Assembly: GCF_041381155.1 (NCBI RefSeq)
Contig: NC_091143.1
Span: 37,066,679-37,130,678 of the forward strand
Source: Argopecten irradians
Lineage: Eukaryota; Mollusca; Bivalvia; Pectinida; Pectinidae
Reading direction: 5' to 3'
Length of the DNA stretch: 64,000 nt
The notes under the pieces: model-generated
What the model saw: only the letters and a program-made list of their open reading frames with translations
What the model was told of the DNA's origin: nothing
The model's database searches: none
Part shown: one piece after another, positions 45,741-57,887 of the stretch
Layout of the letters: each line of letters opens with the position of its first letter
Numbering within the stretch: position 1 is the stretch's first letter
Position numbers and translations under genes: made by a program

Positions 45741-46165
45741 ATTCTCGATACTCCAGGAGTTACTATCACTGTCGTTAGATCTACCCCCATCCTCGATACT
45801 CCAGGGGTTACTTTCACTGTCGTTATATTAACGCCATCCTCGATACTCCAGGGGTTACTTTCACTGTAGTTATATCCAACCCATCCTCGATACTCCAGGG
45901 GTTAATTTCATTGTCATTATATCCTGCCCTAGACAATCTGATAGTAAATATGCAGTTCAGAGAAAAAAGACTGACCAATCACAAGCCAGCATAATCTTCC
46001 TTTGCAAATACGGAGAGCACCCAGCGTTAAAGCCACAAAGCTAACCAAAAGATGAGCTTTCAGTTTAACTGCTCATCCTTTGTCGCAAAGAGAGCCTTCA
46101 GTTTTTTATGTCCAGGGTTGAATATAACAACAGTGATGGTAACTCCTGGAATGTCTAGGGTGATG
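45741..46165. mobile_element. Palindromic element, family F copy 3, with fourfold left arm
   Basis: The left arm (CCTCGATACTCCAGGGGTTA then TTTCACTGTCGTTATAT) is repeated four times head to tail at about 48-bp period between 45741 and 45930. The right arm (GTCCAGGGTTGAATATAACA...AACTCCTGGAATGTCTAGGG, about 46109-46165) occurs once. The interior has CTGACCAATCACAAGCCAGC and AGAGCCTTCAGTTTTT, shared with the other copies. Confidence 0.7.
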
Positions 46166-46950
46166 TCATAAAATTCTTGTATAGACAATAACAAATTTCT
46201 ACATGATGGCGGAGGCATCAGGCTCACTCAGTCAGAGTTATCGTCCGAGTTCTTAAAAAACAAAACAAAACAAAATTTATTTAATACCAAATTCGTTGTA
46301 TCTTTTTCTCAAAAACCAATATCGATACTAATGCAGCTCTGTCGCTCGCGTGAAGTCTTCATCTGGCGAATCAAACTAGTGATATACCGACAGGTTTACC
46401 GGAAAATTTGTAGCTCGCGATTATAATCACTGCTGGCTGCAAATTAACGCAACAAAACCTTTGTCATGGTGAGGTCAAAGTTCTCAGCCCTTGCTTGACG
46501 TGAGAAGTTCAGTTCGCGCTGGTTGAATGTAAACCTGTGAATTGTTATAAACTAGTTATGCTACTCACAGAATAGCCAGACAGGACACTGCATGCTTCAA
46601 TTGAATGGCGTTAAATCATGGCGTCAACAGGGTCTTCTGCGCTAAGTACTTCCGGTGTCTTCGCACCTGCCCAGTTCTCCAGTTGCTAATGTGGACACTC
46701 GACCCCTGTCAAGTGCGGATGATAACTGAGCGTCTATGGGGCTTCGCGTACTATCCTGTCTACACACAATCAGCTTTAACTATTTCTGATCTATTGGGGT
46801 CAGAAGGTAGACTTACTCAAGTCCGTCTTTAATCAGATTTATTATCAAGTTGTTTACATAATTGACAAATTGACAAATATTAACAGATGCTACAACAGTG
46901 ATCTTATCGGATTTTGCCACACATTCCTTCTGAGTAATGTATTCTTCATG
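46166..46950. other. Gene-free spacer
   Basis: A short AAAAC-rich run lies near 46255-46275. A 75-codon frame at 46605 has no recognisable motif. Nothing else is supported. Confidence 0.45.
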
Positions 46951-48750
46951 TAGCGATTCACCTCAAGGTCAGTATGGCCGAACAAGACGCCTTATATTCT
47001 GCCTCTAGTCTCTCACCTCAAGGCCACTATGGCTGAATAAGAAGCCTTATATTCTGCCTTTAATCTCTCACCTCAAGGTCACTATGGCTGAATAAGAAGC
47101 CTTATATTCTGCCTCTAGTCCCTCACCTCAAGGCCACTATGGCTGAATAAGAAGCCTTATATTCTGCCTCTAGTCTCTCACCTCAAGGACAGTATGGCCG
47201 AACAAGACACCTTATATTCTGCCTCTAGTCTCTCACCTCAAGGTCACTATGGTCGAATAAGACACCTTATATTCTGCCTCTAATCTCTCACCTCAAGGGC
47301 ACTATGGTCGAATAAGACGCCTTATATTCTGCCTCTGGTCTCTCACCTCAAGGTCACTATGGCTGAATAAGACGCCTTATATTCTGCCTCTAGTCTCTCA
47401 CCTCAAGGTCAGTATGGCTGAATAAGACGCCTTATATTCTGCCTCTGGTCTCTCACCTCAAGGGCACTATGGCTGAATAAGACGCCTTATATTCTGCCTC
47501 TAGTCTCTCACCTCAAGGTCACTATGGCTGAATAAGAAGCCTTATATTCTGCCTCTAGTCTCTCACCTCAAGGTCACTATGACTGAATAAGAAGCCTTAT
47601 ATTCTGCCTCTAGTCTCTCACCTCAAGGTCACTATGACTGAATAAGAAGCCTTATATTCTGCCTCTAGTCTCTCACCTCAAGGTCAGTATGGCTGAATAA
47701 GACGCCTTATATTCTGCCTCTGGTCTCTCACCTCAAGGGCACTATGGCTGAATAAGACGCCTTATATTCTGCCTCTGGTCTCTCACCTCAAGGGCACTAT
47801 GGCTGAATAAGAAGCCTTATATTCTGCCTCTAATCTCTCACCTCAAGGGCACTATGGTCGAATAAGACGCCTTATATTCTGCCTCTAATCTCTCACCTCA
47901 AGGTCACTATGGCTGAATAAGAAGCCTTATATTCTGCCTCTAGTCTCTCACCTCAAGGCCACTATGGCTGAATAAGACGCCTTATATTCTGCCTCTAGTC
48001 TCTCACCTCAAGGTCACTATGGCTGAACAAGACGCCTTATATTCTACCTCTAGTCTCTCACCTCAAGAACAGTATGGCCGAACAAGACGCCTTATATTCT
48101 GCCTCTAATCTCTCACCTCAAGGTCACTATGGCTGAATAAGAAGCCTTATATTCTGCCTCTAGTCTCTCACCTCAAGGTCAGTATGGCCGAATAAGACGC
48201 CTCATATACTATCTCAGGTATCTCACCTCAAGGTCACTATGGCCGAAGAAGACGCCTTATATTCGATCTGGTCTCTCACCTCAAGGTCACTATGGCCAAA
48301 GAAGACGCCTTATATTCTGCTTTTAGTCTCTCACCTCAAGGTCAGTATGGCCGAACAAGACACCTCATACAATCTAGTCTCTCACCTCAAGGTCACTATG
48401 GCCGAATAAGACGCTTTATATTCTACCTCCATTCTCTCACCTTGGGTGATCGGGTGGTGTAGTGGTTAAGCCGCTCGCCTTTCACCTAGCCGGCCGGGGT
48501 TCGATTCCCGGCACGGACGTGGAAAGGTTAGAGGTCACCTGCCCGATCACGTGGGTTTTCCCCGGATACTCCGGTTCCCTTCCACACTAAGACCCCTCGT
48601 ACGCTTACATCCGGGCCATCGAGAGTGATTTACATAAGTTGTATAGCTTGCTTCTCAATCGATGTAAGATAAATAAAGTTTATATTTTAAGACACCTTAT
48701 ACTATATACCTCTAGTGTCTCACCTCAAGGTGAATAGCCGAATAAGACGT
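46951..48750. repeat. 55-bp minisatellite with TCAAGGTCA word, split by a SINE
   Basis: About 27 units of 55 bp occupy 46951-48443, with one more partial unit after the SINE at 48690-48750. Units contain CTCTCACCTCAAGGTCACTA and GAATAAGAAGCCTTATATTC. Most carry TCAAGGTCA, the extended half-site of NR5A/ERR-type nuclear receptors; some have AAGGCCA or AAGGGCA variants. Units are highly similar in the middle and decay toward the right end. Confidence 0.92.
48444..48689 (+). mobile_element. tRNA-headed SINE, family B-SINE, inside a minisatellite
   Basis: The 246-bp element has box A TGGTGTAGTGG and a perfect box B GGTTCGATTCC in a tRNA-like head, then ACGTGGGTTTTCCCCGGATA, ATCCGGGCCATCGAGAGTGA and the tail TCAATCGATGTAAGATAAAT. 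About 20 bases of the host 55-bp unit are missing at the junction and no target duplication is seen. A reverse copy is at 21868-22109. Confidence 0.9.
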
Positions 48751-51700
48751 CACGATAAACAAATGCTCAGGTTATTTAGAACCTTGACCCGCGAACCGAC
48801 TACTAGTAGTTGCATACAGTATACTATACTACTAGTTTTCACTCTTCGACTCTCTAGTGAAAATTGTCTTAAATAGCCTTCGTCATTTGAAGCTCGTAAA
48901 ACAAATAAATCGCCTTTATAAAGAATATTTGTATTTATATTTCATATTTATTTTACAACAAATTAATTTAGTATTGATATAAGATTATACGAAACACGAT
49001 ACCAAATTGAGTTTAATTAGCTGGGGCTAGGTCTGCCATTATCCGATGTACACATATTACCTAACCCTAGCGAAATATGATAGAACTCTTGTATATGTAT
49101 GTTATACAAGCTAATCAAATCTCTCTTCATTTAATAAGTAAACATTTGTCTTCGTTTCAAATTCACACCAATAGAATAATAAGAATTTGACAACATGCAA
49201 TAATTTTTGGGGGATTTCTCTTGGTGTGTCGTAGTGTACAACCTAGCATCTCAATCATCAATACTTCACAAAGGACCATCGATTTTATTGTTAAAAATAG
49301 GGGCCTGATCGCAAGCTCTCGCCAACGCATAGTAGGGCATTAATAATTTGAATGGCTCAATCTGTTCCTTAGGGAAACACTTCTCTGTTCACATCTAATT
49401 GGTTCAAAAGTGATTAATGAAGATTTGTTTCCCTTACAAATATCATTTAATTTCGTAAAAGTCACTGATCCTCGAAATCGTTCTTAGAATGAAATCCTTT
49501 ATCACAAAAGTCATTCAATATGCTCATATTGTATGATACAGGATATAATTTTGATGAGTCATTTGACTGATACGATTATTAAATCTCACTATAAAAAGTG
49601 GCACATGCAATGGCCAAGGTACTTAGTTTTAAATTTGAAAAATCGCACTTTTTATTTCAAGAACTCAGTATTATTGCGTTCAACATCCCTCATAACTTTA
49701 AATTGCGGATCTTTATCTAACTAAGATGAGATTTTATTTTAGGCCACGGTAAAAAAACTTTAATATGGCTAGATAGTATGATTGATATTAAAACTTTTGT
49801 GTACAAAGAAAGAATGAAATATCATTCTATCAATTAAACCAGAAAATAAAAAAATATATATATTTGCTAATTATACAGAAAATTTATACAAATGTATCGA
49901 ATGTATTACTGTTGATTTCAATATTTCGTTATGGCTTTATTCAATATTTGGCAAAAGACAGCTAATTCATTTTTTCAAGAATTCGTCGTTTTTGATCCAG
50001 ACAAGTATTCATCCTATTCGGGCAGTGATCGCCTGCTTTTAAGGTCACGGTGGTCAATTATATCAGAAACTTACATCTTCTACTCAGCAGATCTTTGAAT
50101 ACAATTTCTTAACTTTCATCCCATTTTTTTTTATTTTAAATATGCTATTTCCATTACCTTGTACTTCTACCATATATTTGCCAATTGTCAGATGACCGTT
50201 TGCATCTCTATTTACAAATTCATTTAATTTATTCTGCATTACATTTCATTATGTCCCACTTAAGACAAAAGAAAATAACTTAACTCTTTCTCAGCATGAT
50301 TGAAAAAGCCACTTCTTATTCTTTTCTCTGAAAATTGATGAATGATTAACAACCCTGTAAGCTTACTACTGATTTAACCCCCTATAATTCCTAAGCGGGT
50401 ATCACGGGTATTGCTGTTGTTGTCGCTATGCAGTTACGTTGATGGCTTCTATTTGTCAGCGACCTAGGAATATTAATCTCCACGAAGGAGTGATTCTAGT
50501 ATCGATTTATTTGTTCTTAGCAGCAGCCGACACAGAAATAGAAGCCCTTGCTTAGATTGTGAAGCTGATACGACATCGTTTAGTGCCGGAAACCAGTCTT
50601 CATGAATCTCATTCATCAGTGAACGTCAGCCATATTCCCAAGATGCACGGCGGCGTTGAAAGGATGTCATACATTTGTGGCGAGCCTCCAGCGCGAGACT
50701 TGTTCTTAGCTGATATGGGACATTGCCGGGGCAAAGGAAATTTAGTGAAGCCTGTTGGGGATGAATGTTAGAAGGTGGTAAAAATATCGATCACATTGAT
50801 GATAGAGGCAGTGCAAAATAACACGAGTATGAATGAAGTTAATTATTCTCTTTCAATGCCGTTTGAATGAATATTTTCACATGGCAACTTTCGTGTAACA
50901 GTGACTATCGTATTGATGCCGTTTTCTCATTTTGATTTATCTTCCTCAACTTGAACAGATGCTTGGAGCAACGAAAACGTTCCAAAGCTCATTATTTTTG
51001 GTTTCTCTGACGACGTTTTTGAACCGTCGACTTGTCTAGTTCCGTGCCATTATTATAAATCATATGGATACAGACAGAACTGTCCGTATTAGCACGTGAC
51101 TCTTTGACAGCCTAGCCACTCCTCCTTCAGTTGATGACGACACGCCCCTTTTTTGCAGCTGTGAATTAACTGATGGGCCGCCGATTTCACTATGTAGCAA
51201 TATCAAATTCCTTGACCTGCGTCTTCCAATGTTTATCTTGATTTTTTAAGTATTTACGCAAAAAAAAAAGAAATAATAAAAATCTGTGGTTACGAAGGTA
51301 TACTGTATACCACTAAGCTTACAAACATATGGCGGCCCGTTATATGGCGACATATACCAAGGAAATGGTCTGGGGAAAATATTGAATATTGAAATCTCAA
51401 CGAAAGATGTGGAAGGAAGGCACATACTAAGTCATGTTTAGACAGATGAAATCCTAATTAACATTTCCGACCAGTCTGCCCTACCAATAAGAATCGAGTG
51501 GCCATGTTCCAAGTCTTGGTCCTTGTTTACTCTGGCGGGGAGCTGGCTGTGCGAAGACTGAATGTGATCGCACCCCTTTCACTACAACCGACGTACACTC
51601 TTTAATAGGCGGTCGGGTGTTTGTTTTCACAGATCATCAGCGAGAACGCATCGTAAATTATTGAAACCCCAAAGTCTGACTCTAATTAGTGGGCTAGTCT

Positions 51701-53456
51701 CCCGGGGAGAAAATTAGATTTACGTTCGCCCCGCCATTGTGAACGGTTGAATTGATCGTCTACAGCGTAGAGATGACGTGAAATATGATAGCCATGTTCA
51801 TTACCTAATAACCCATATCTAAGGCCGAGTGAGTGACATCTCCCGCCAAAATTACTTAGCATCCCGCAACCATTTACGAGTCCCTTAAAACCACGTGACT
51901 TGAGCTCTCAAATTAGGTTTTCCAGAGCTGATGCGATTGTATGCGTTCGTCATAAGGACAAATTGATTGTGACTTTGTCCCCCGACGCTTCATCTTGACG
52001 CCTTTCGGCTACAAGGGGCAAGGCAGGGAATCAAATAAAAACCAGTTATATGGGGACAGTACGAGCCCATACATTACCTAGGGGCAGCGTGTGATATCCC
52101 CCGACAGCCATCCACCGACTGGCGTTTATTAGTCATAAGGTATTAGAGGTCCCTAGCAGTCAGTAGTTTCTCAACAATGCGACGAATGTTTTTTCTAGGA
52201 AAGGCACCATTCCGAGAATGTCAAACGGTGAAGCAGAGGCCTTTGGACATGGTTGGTGTTAGACAGGTGACTTCTTTGTCCCGTGGCCTGTTAAGCTACT
52301 GTGTATATAAAATGTACAAATCGAATATAGTAAGTGCTTTGTCCAATTATAGAACTGGAAAGAGTTGAGTTTTGTGTTAAAACAACATATGGATATACTT
52401 ATATAAATCATTTATATTTCGTTTCAAAATTCTTTAATGGAATTTCAAAAGAGCGATGTGTGCGTAGATTTTAAATAGTTACAAAATATGCTAATATTAT
52501 CGCTATATTTGGAAATCATCTTCTTTTTCTCCTAGATAAGTACTCGCCCCATCTATGCACTATAGATTTTTTGAAAATACCAAAACAAATAATCTCACTA
52601 TTCTCCTGGATAAGAATCTCACTATTCTCCTGGATAAGAACTCGTCCCATCTATGCGCCAGTCGTGGGTGTACAGTGTTTGTGATGGGCGTGTTTGTCAG
52701 ACTGCAGTATAATGAGAGTTGTCTCCCCATGTCTCTTTATAGTGCAGTCTTACTGGAGCGTACTTAATACTGGCGATTATACGAAGGTACTGTTAAAATA
52801 ACCAATGGTTTTATGTCTCGCCAAGGAAAAGAATTTAACTACTGCACTAACGACTGGCGCATTCAGTATTCATATTGGAAATGCATCTGATGACGTCACA
52901 AATGCTGTTTAAGGCGAAATGATATACTGTGCTCGTTTGATGTTTAGTTTTATAACATCACTTGCCGAACGGAGAAAGTTATACTGAATGCGATCAATAT
53001 TGTTTTTAACAACATGTACATACGAATAATGTCGTAATCTTCCTTCCCCGGTTTTAATAGAACCTGGTCCCAGAGGAAGAAATGTTAGACCTAATACACG
53101 GGCTATTGAGGTAAACATCGCAATGTTATAAGTGGATGTATATGCATGGCGTAGCATTTGTTTAGTCAATATAGATAAAGCGGTCAAAATGCATCCTTCC
53201 TTTCTCCCAAAACCGGAAGTACGTGTCGTCACAGCACCACCCCTGTTAAGGAAGGTGAATACTTAAGATATTGAACCGGATCTGATATCACAAAGCATGC
53301 GGAACATTTTGGAGAATTATATCTGATTAAACATGGATGTTGATATATTTATAATTATTTCTTTTTATATTTTCTATGTTATTAGTCTAAATTAATTGCG
53401 AATTATGATATAACACTAACTTATAGATCTATAACACCCAAAACTCTATATGATAG
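48751..53456. other. 4.7-kb gene-free, mostly unique DNA
   Basis: No convincing gene. Frames are all 107 codons or fewer and lack domains. A 23-bp tandem duplication (CTCACTATTCTCCTGGATAA) lies at about 52594-52640. Balanced composition and absence of transposon ends suggest regulatory or intronic DNA, but nothing is decisive. Confidence 0.45.
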
Positions 53457-53694
53457 AGATGCTCCACCGCTGACGAACAGCGATTTTCTCTATCAAAAAC
53501 AGAAGCAGACAAAAATATTTAAAAAAATAATTGCGCCACGAAACAAATCCGTGGCATTATGTCCTATATGGAACAAAAGCAAAATAATTTATTTTATATT
53601 CTTATTTGTGTTAATTAGATACATATAAACACAATTATACATAAGTTATTGTTCAAATAATCGGCGCTTATGCTCAGTCGGCGATGGGGCATCT
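53457..53694. mobile_element. MITE family A copy 2, internally deleted
   Basis: Ends AGATGCTCCACCGCTGAC (53457) and GTCGGCGATGGGGCATCT (to 53694) match family A copy 1, as do the internal words ATCAAAAACAGAAGCAGAC and ATTGTTCAAATAATC. At 238 bp it is about 120 bp shorter than copy 1. TTAA is present only on the right. Confidence 0.7.
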
Positions 53695-55510
53695 TTAATG
53701 AATCCTTATATTTCGGTCTATAATTTCGAGTAATCATAATTTCTTTTTCCTATTAAATGATTACGCCGTTGTATGAGCCAATCAAAGACGACCTTTTATA
53801 CGTTATGATATGACCACACGAAATTTTAAGCCAATGAAAAAAGCCGTTGTAAGAGTTTGTTAGATCTATAGTAAATTCGGCCATAGACAGCAGTCGTGGG
53901 ATCCTGTGATAGTTTGTCTGATCTACTTCATGGAAACACAAGTATGTGAAATGTGTGCGGAGAGGGTGTAAACTAGCCATCAGTCAACAGATGATAACGT
54001 CCGAGAGATAAGAAAGTTCCGGGTAGCTGCATACCATTCGGAGAAGGCCGCCGCGTTGTTCGGACGACCGTGGCCTATCGTTTGATCTCCATTGTTTGCA
54101 ATTCCGATATACTTACACAAATTGTTTAGGATATGGAATTATTAGCGTATCGCTTGGTTGTTAAGCTGCAGTAACACATTCAGATTCGGCTATCTAATAC
54201 ATAGACGCTCTTTGTGAAATCACCGGGGCCAATTGAAAACTTTTATCATAAATATGAAGTGTTTTACCCATATATGCTTACTATGAATGCAAAAAAGCGT
54301 TATGACACATTAACTCAATTTAGGGTGGTGCTATGTTTCCTGCTTTCCTTGCCCGGTTTGCATTGTAGTCTAAGAGTTCTGGAATTACGTATATATAGAT
54401 CTATTATTTGTCCATACTATCCGTTACAACTTGTCATGTGTCTTGAGAGCGCTTGACCCTGACAAAGGCCCTCTGTGTCTGACCACCTATACGTCAAACA
54501 CCTTCCTCGTGTCCCGCCCACATCCGACTTTCAAACTCAGCTCCGCCCATTCGGACAGATGCCGCGGTACCTATATAAAATTACATATATTAAAAGCTGG
54601 CGATTTAATCAGCCAGACACTGGCTTTTAATTTTGACTCCCACAGGGCCGTGTCTACAAACAAAGCCAGTGACCAATCCGATACACAGCGAGGGTCATTG
54701 GTAAGAAATATGGCCATCAAGTGCCCAGATTATCAACATTCCCCTATGCTAAACTCGAGCTATAGTCAAATATTGGTTTGTGTCAACATTGACACAGGGA
54801 CTGAGAGTTTTTGTCATTAATTGTTCAGTCAATAAATGTGAGTGTAATATAGAGATGGACGGCCAACGGACTGATGTAGGAACACCTATGAAACACTGGC
54901 ATTCTTTCTCCGTGTAAGGAATACTTATCTAAGTTAGGGTCATACAACAAGCTGTATGTTTAGTAAATTTGTATGGGGAGAGTGAGGCACTGTAAAGACT
55001 GGCCTCCTTTATCAAGTGGCGGTCAATCTCTCAGCTAGTAGGAAATTAAACATATCGGCCTCGTGCTTGAGTTTTTATTTGTATGCTAAATTGATTAAGT
55101 ACACACACACAAGGCCGGCTACTTCACATGCAGACGTAGTCAACTAATTGTATTTCGTGCAGAGATTCAGAAGGATGCGGACGGTTCCACCCGCCTCTCT
55201 CCATTTTCGTCTCTATCGGAAGACATACTTTGAACCTTCTTTCACAATAAATTCTTAAATGTGGGTTGTCTGAGCCTGGCTACACTGTGATCGATAGGAA
55301 AGGCCCAAATAAGTAGTTTTCGTATCCCGTCATGCAACATGATACATGTAGCTGTCCGTATATATAACTACTACGTTAGCTTTGTTTCCACTGAAGTAGA
55401 ATAATTACTCGATAATTCTCTTTTAATTATGGTTTTTTATCGAAGGTTGAAATTTCGGATAAGCTTACAATACTAAAAGAAATGTTTCTGTTCCGGAAAA
55501 CAACACAGGG
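53695..55510. other. Gene-free stretch with one doubtful frame
   Basis: A plus-strand frame of 129 codons (54431-54820) has no recognisable domain and overlaps a promoter-like cluster at 54513-54580, so I leave it uncalled. The rest shows no repeat or gene. Confidence 0.4.
54513..54580 (+). promoter_or_regulatory. Two GC boxes plus TATA box
   Basis: Reverse-strand GC boxes CCCGCCCAC (54513-54521) and CTCCGCCCA (54541-54549) precede a good TATA box, CTATATAAAA (54571-54580). A CCAAT word lies near 54672. The spacing would predict a plus-strand start near 54600. No coding exon could be identified downstream. Confidence 0.35.
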
Positions 55511-55635
55511 GCCGGAAGTGGTCTACGTTCTGACGTCACAGGGTAAAGATACGATGTAATATTGACGTCAGTGCTGAGCAGCCGACTCTCGGTTATAAAT
55601 AGTAATGAATTTGACATAATTTTAACACACAGTCT
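55511..55635 (+). promoter_or_regulatory. ETS / double CRE / TATA promoter-like cluster
   Basis: GCCGGAAGTG (ETS-type, 55511-55520), two perfect CRE palindromes TGACGTCA (55531-55538 and 55563-55570) and a TATA box (TATAAATA, 55594-55601) lie in that order. ACACAGTCT near 55628-55636 could be the initiator. This is a classic inducible-promoter layout on the plus strand. No exon was recognised before the SINE relic that starts about 55 bp further on. Confidence 0.4.
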
Positions 55636-55684
55636 GCTCATTCCTTGTTTTCATTTAATAAGGATCTTCATTTGAACTGGTTTG

Positions 55685-55872
55685 ATTTTGGTTTATTTTA
55701 TGGTCTCATTCAACAATAACATTGTACAATATTCTAAACTTTGACGACGGAGAGAAAACCCGTAGTACCAGAGAAAAACCACGAAGCTACGACCGGTAAA
55801 TGGTGATGTGGGTTTAGAGCTCGCGACTCCATGTGGAATGTTAGTGGTAGAATGCCGGTCATCTCGACTTTT
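55685..55872 (-). mobile_element. Diverged SINE relic
   Basis: The plus strand carries GGAGAGAAAACCCGTAGTAC, AGAGAAAAACCACGAAGCTA and GAGCTCGCGACTCC in the order expected for a reverse-oriented A-SINE-like body and box B. It is too diverged to place its ends precisely. Confidence 0.5.
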
Positions 55873-55939
55873 TTGACAAGAAGAAAAGTCATAGTTCGTT
55901 TTGATATTTTATAAATAAAAAAAAAATAATGGACAACAA

Positions 55940-57158
55940 GTCGCTCGTGATAAGGTTAGGGGCTGATAAAGTTACCCCCTCGACCTTGATAGGGTTCAAG
56001 GCTGTTCAAAGTCATTCCCTCGACCGTGATAGGGTTCAAAGCTGTTCAAAGTCACCCCCTCGACCGTGATAGGGTTCAAGGCTGTTCAAAGTCATCCCCT
56101 CGACCGTGATAGGGTTCAAGGCTGTTCAAAGTCATCCCCTCGACCGTGATAGGGTTCAAGGCTGTTCAAAGTCACCCCCCTCGACCGTGATAGGGTTCAT
56201 GGCTGTTCAAAGTCATCCCCTCGACCGTAATAGGGTTCAAGGCTATTCAAAGTCATCCCCTCGACCGTGATAGGGTTCATGGCTGTTCAAAGTCATCCCC
56301 TCCGACCGTGATAGGGTTCAAGGCTGTTCAAAGTTACCCCTCGACCGTGATAGGGTTCACGGCTGTTCAAAGTCACCCCCTCGTTCGTGATAGGGTTCAC
56401 GGCTATTCGAAGTCACCCTCTCGACCATGATTAGGTTTGCGGCTGTTCAAAGTCACCCCTTCGCTTGAGTAGGTAAGGGTTTCTCTGATGGTTCATGTTT
56501 CAAAGTCACTCCTGTAGGTTAGCTGTTCAAAGTCACGTGATAGGGTTCACGGCTGTTCAAAGTCACCCCTCGTTCTGATAGGGTTCACGGCTGTTCAAAG
56601 TCACCCCTTCGCTCGTGACTGATAGGGTTCACGGCTGTTCAAAGTCACCCCTCGTTCGTGATAGGGTTCACGACTGTTCATAGGGTTAGGATTAACGGCT
56701 GTTCAAAGTCACCCCCCTCGTTCGTGATAGGGTTCACGGCTGTTCAAAGTCACCCCCTCGTTCGTGATAGGGTTCACGGCTGTTCATAGTCACCCCTTCG
56801 CTCGTGACTGATAGGTTTAACGGCTGTTCAAAGCCACCCCCTCGTTCGTGATAGGGTTCACGGCTGTTCAAAGTGATAGGGTTCACGACTGTTCATAGTC
56901 ACCCCTTCGCTCGTGACTGATAGGATTAACGGCTGTTCAAAGTCACCCCCTCGTTCGTGATAGGGTTCACGGCTGTTCAAAGTCACCCCCTCGTTCGTGA
57001 TAGGGTTCACGGCTGTTCATAGTCACCTCTTCGCTCGTGATTGATAGGATTAACGGCTGTTCAAAGTCACCCCCTCGTTCGTGATAGGGTTCACGGCTGT
57101 TCAAAGTCACCCCCTCGTTCGTGATAGGATTAACGGCTGTTCAAAGTCATCCCCTCGT
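55940..57158. repeat. 40-bp minisatellite
   Basis: About 29 units contain CGTGATAGGGTTCACGGCTG and TTCAAAGTCACCCCCTCG. The left third uses CTCGACCGTGATAGGGTTCA; the right part uses CTCGTTCGTGATAGGGTTCA and mixes in a longer variant (CTTCGCTCGTGACTGATAGG). The array therefore has at least two unit types, with a shift between them near 56390. Confidence 0.9.
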
Positions 57159-57887
57159 AATACTCTAGTTAAAACACCCGCTCGGAGCATTCCTTCAGTT
57201 ATGCATTCATTTATTGCAAGACTTTTCATAAAATATTTAAACTTTATTTTACAAGGTCTGTCGATGAGTTTCTATTTGGATAATGTATCGACGGATATGG
57301 TTCATTTCCCGAATCAATTTTCCTTGTTTGATGAAATGCATCCGGCACGGTACTAAAACCTTGAAGCTATACGCGGAATCTGTGTTCGCTAATCTGCCTC
57401 ATTTTCCGTATCAAGTGCTCATCCCTTCCCTGGTGTATTTATAGACAGACACATGACAAGTATGTAAGCTTATATCTGCTAAAATGAGTAAGTATAATTG
57501 TCAAGTACCTTGTGTTAGTGTGTGGCAGTTGACAGGGTCAAGTGGAGGGTGACATCCGAGGACCCGGAACGCCCTTGCAGTCGTCAGACATTCGGATATC
57601 ATCGACATTTTCCGAATGATCTGACACCGGATATTAGTAGATACTTTAGTAAGTAAATAAGTGGTCGAAAGGGCCTGTAATTCCCTGACAACAAGTTACT
57701 AACTTAATACATGTATACAGAGAATACATTGTCAGCGTCTTAAGATATAAGATGTATTGTGGCGAGTATAAAGAAAGACAAAACTGGCTACCCTCCGTAT
57801 TCTTTTTATCCTGCAACATTACAAAACAATGCATTTTTTTATTTAGCAATGTTACATTTATCAATACATTCATATTACAATGTTTAA
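57159..57887. other. Gene-free spacer
   Basis: There is no gene or repeat that I can support. A 92-codon minus frame (57646-57924) overlaps the start of the next MITE and is rejected. Confidence 0.45.

Noticed and set aside
13658-48520. tRNA genes at the heads of the SINEs (13658, 19254, 21580, 48444)
   Set aside because: Box A and B are present, but the heads continue into SINE bodies and the cloverleaf arms are imperfect.
54431-54820. 129-codon plus-strand frame
   Set aside because: No recognisable domain, and it spans a GC-box/TATA cluster that would be upstream of any transcript; possible but not supported.
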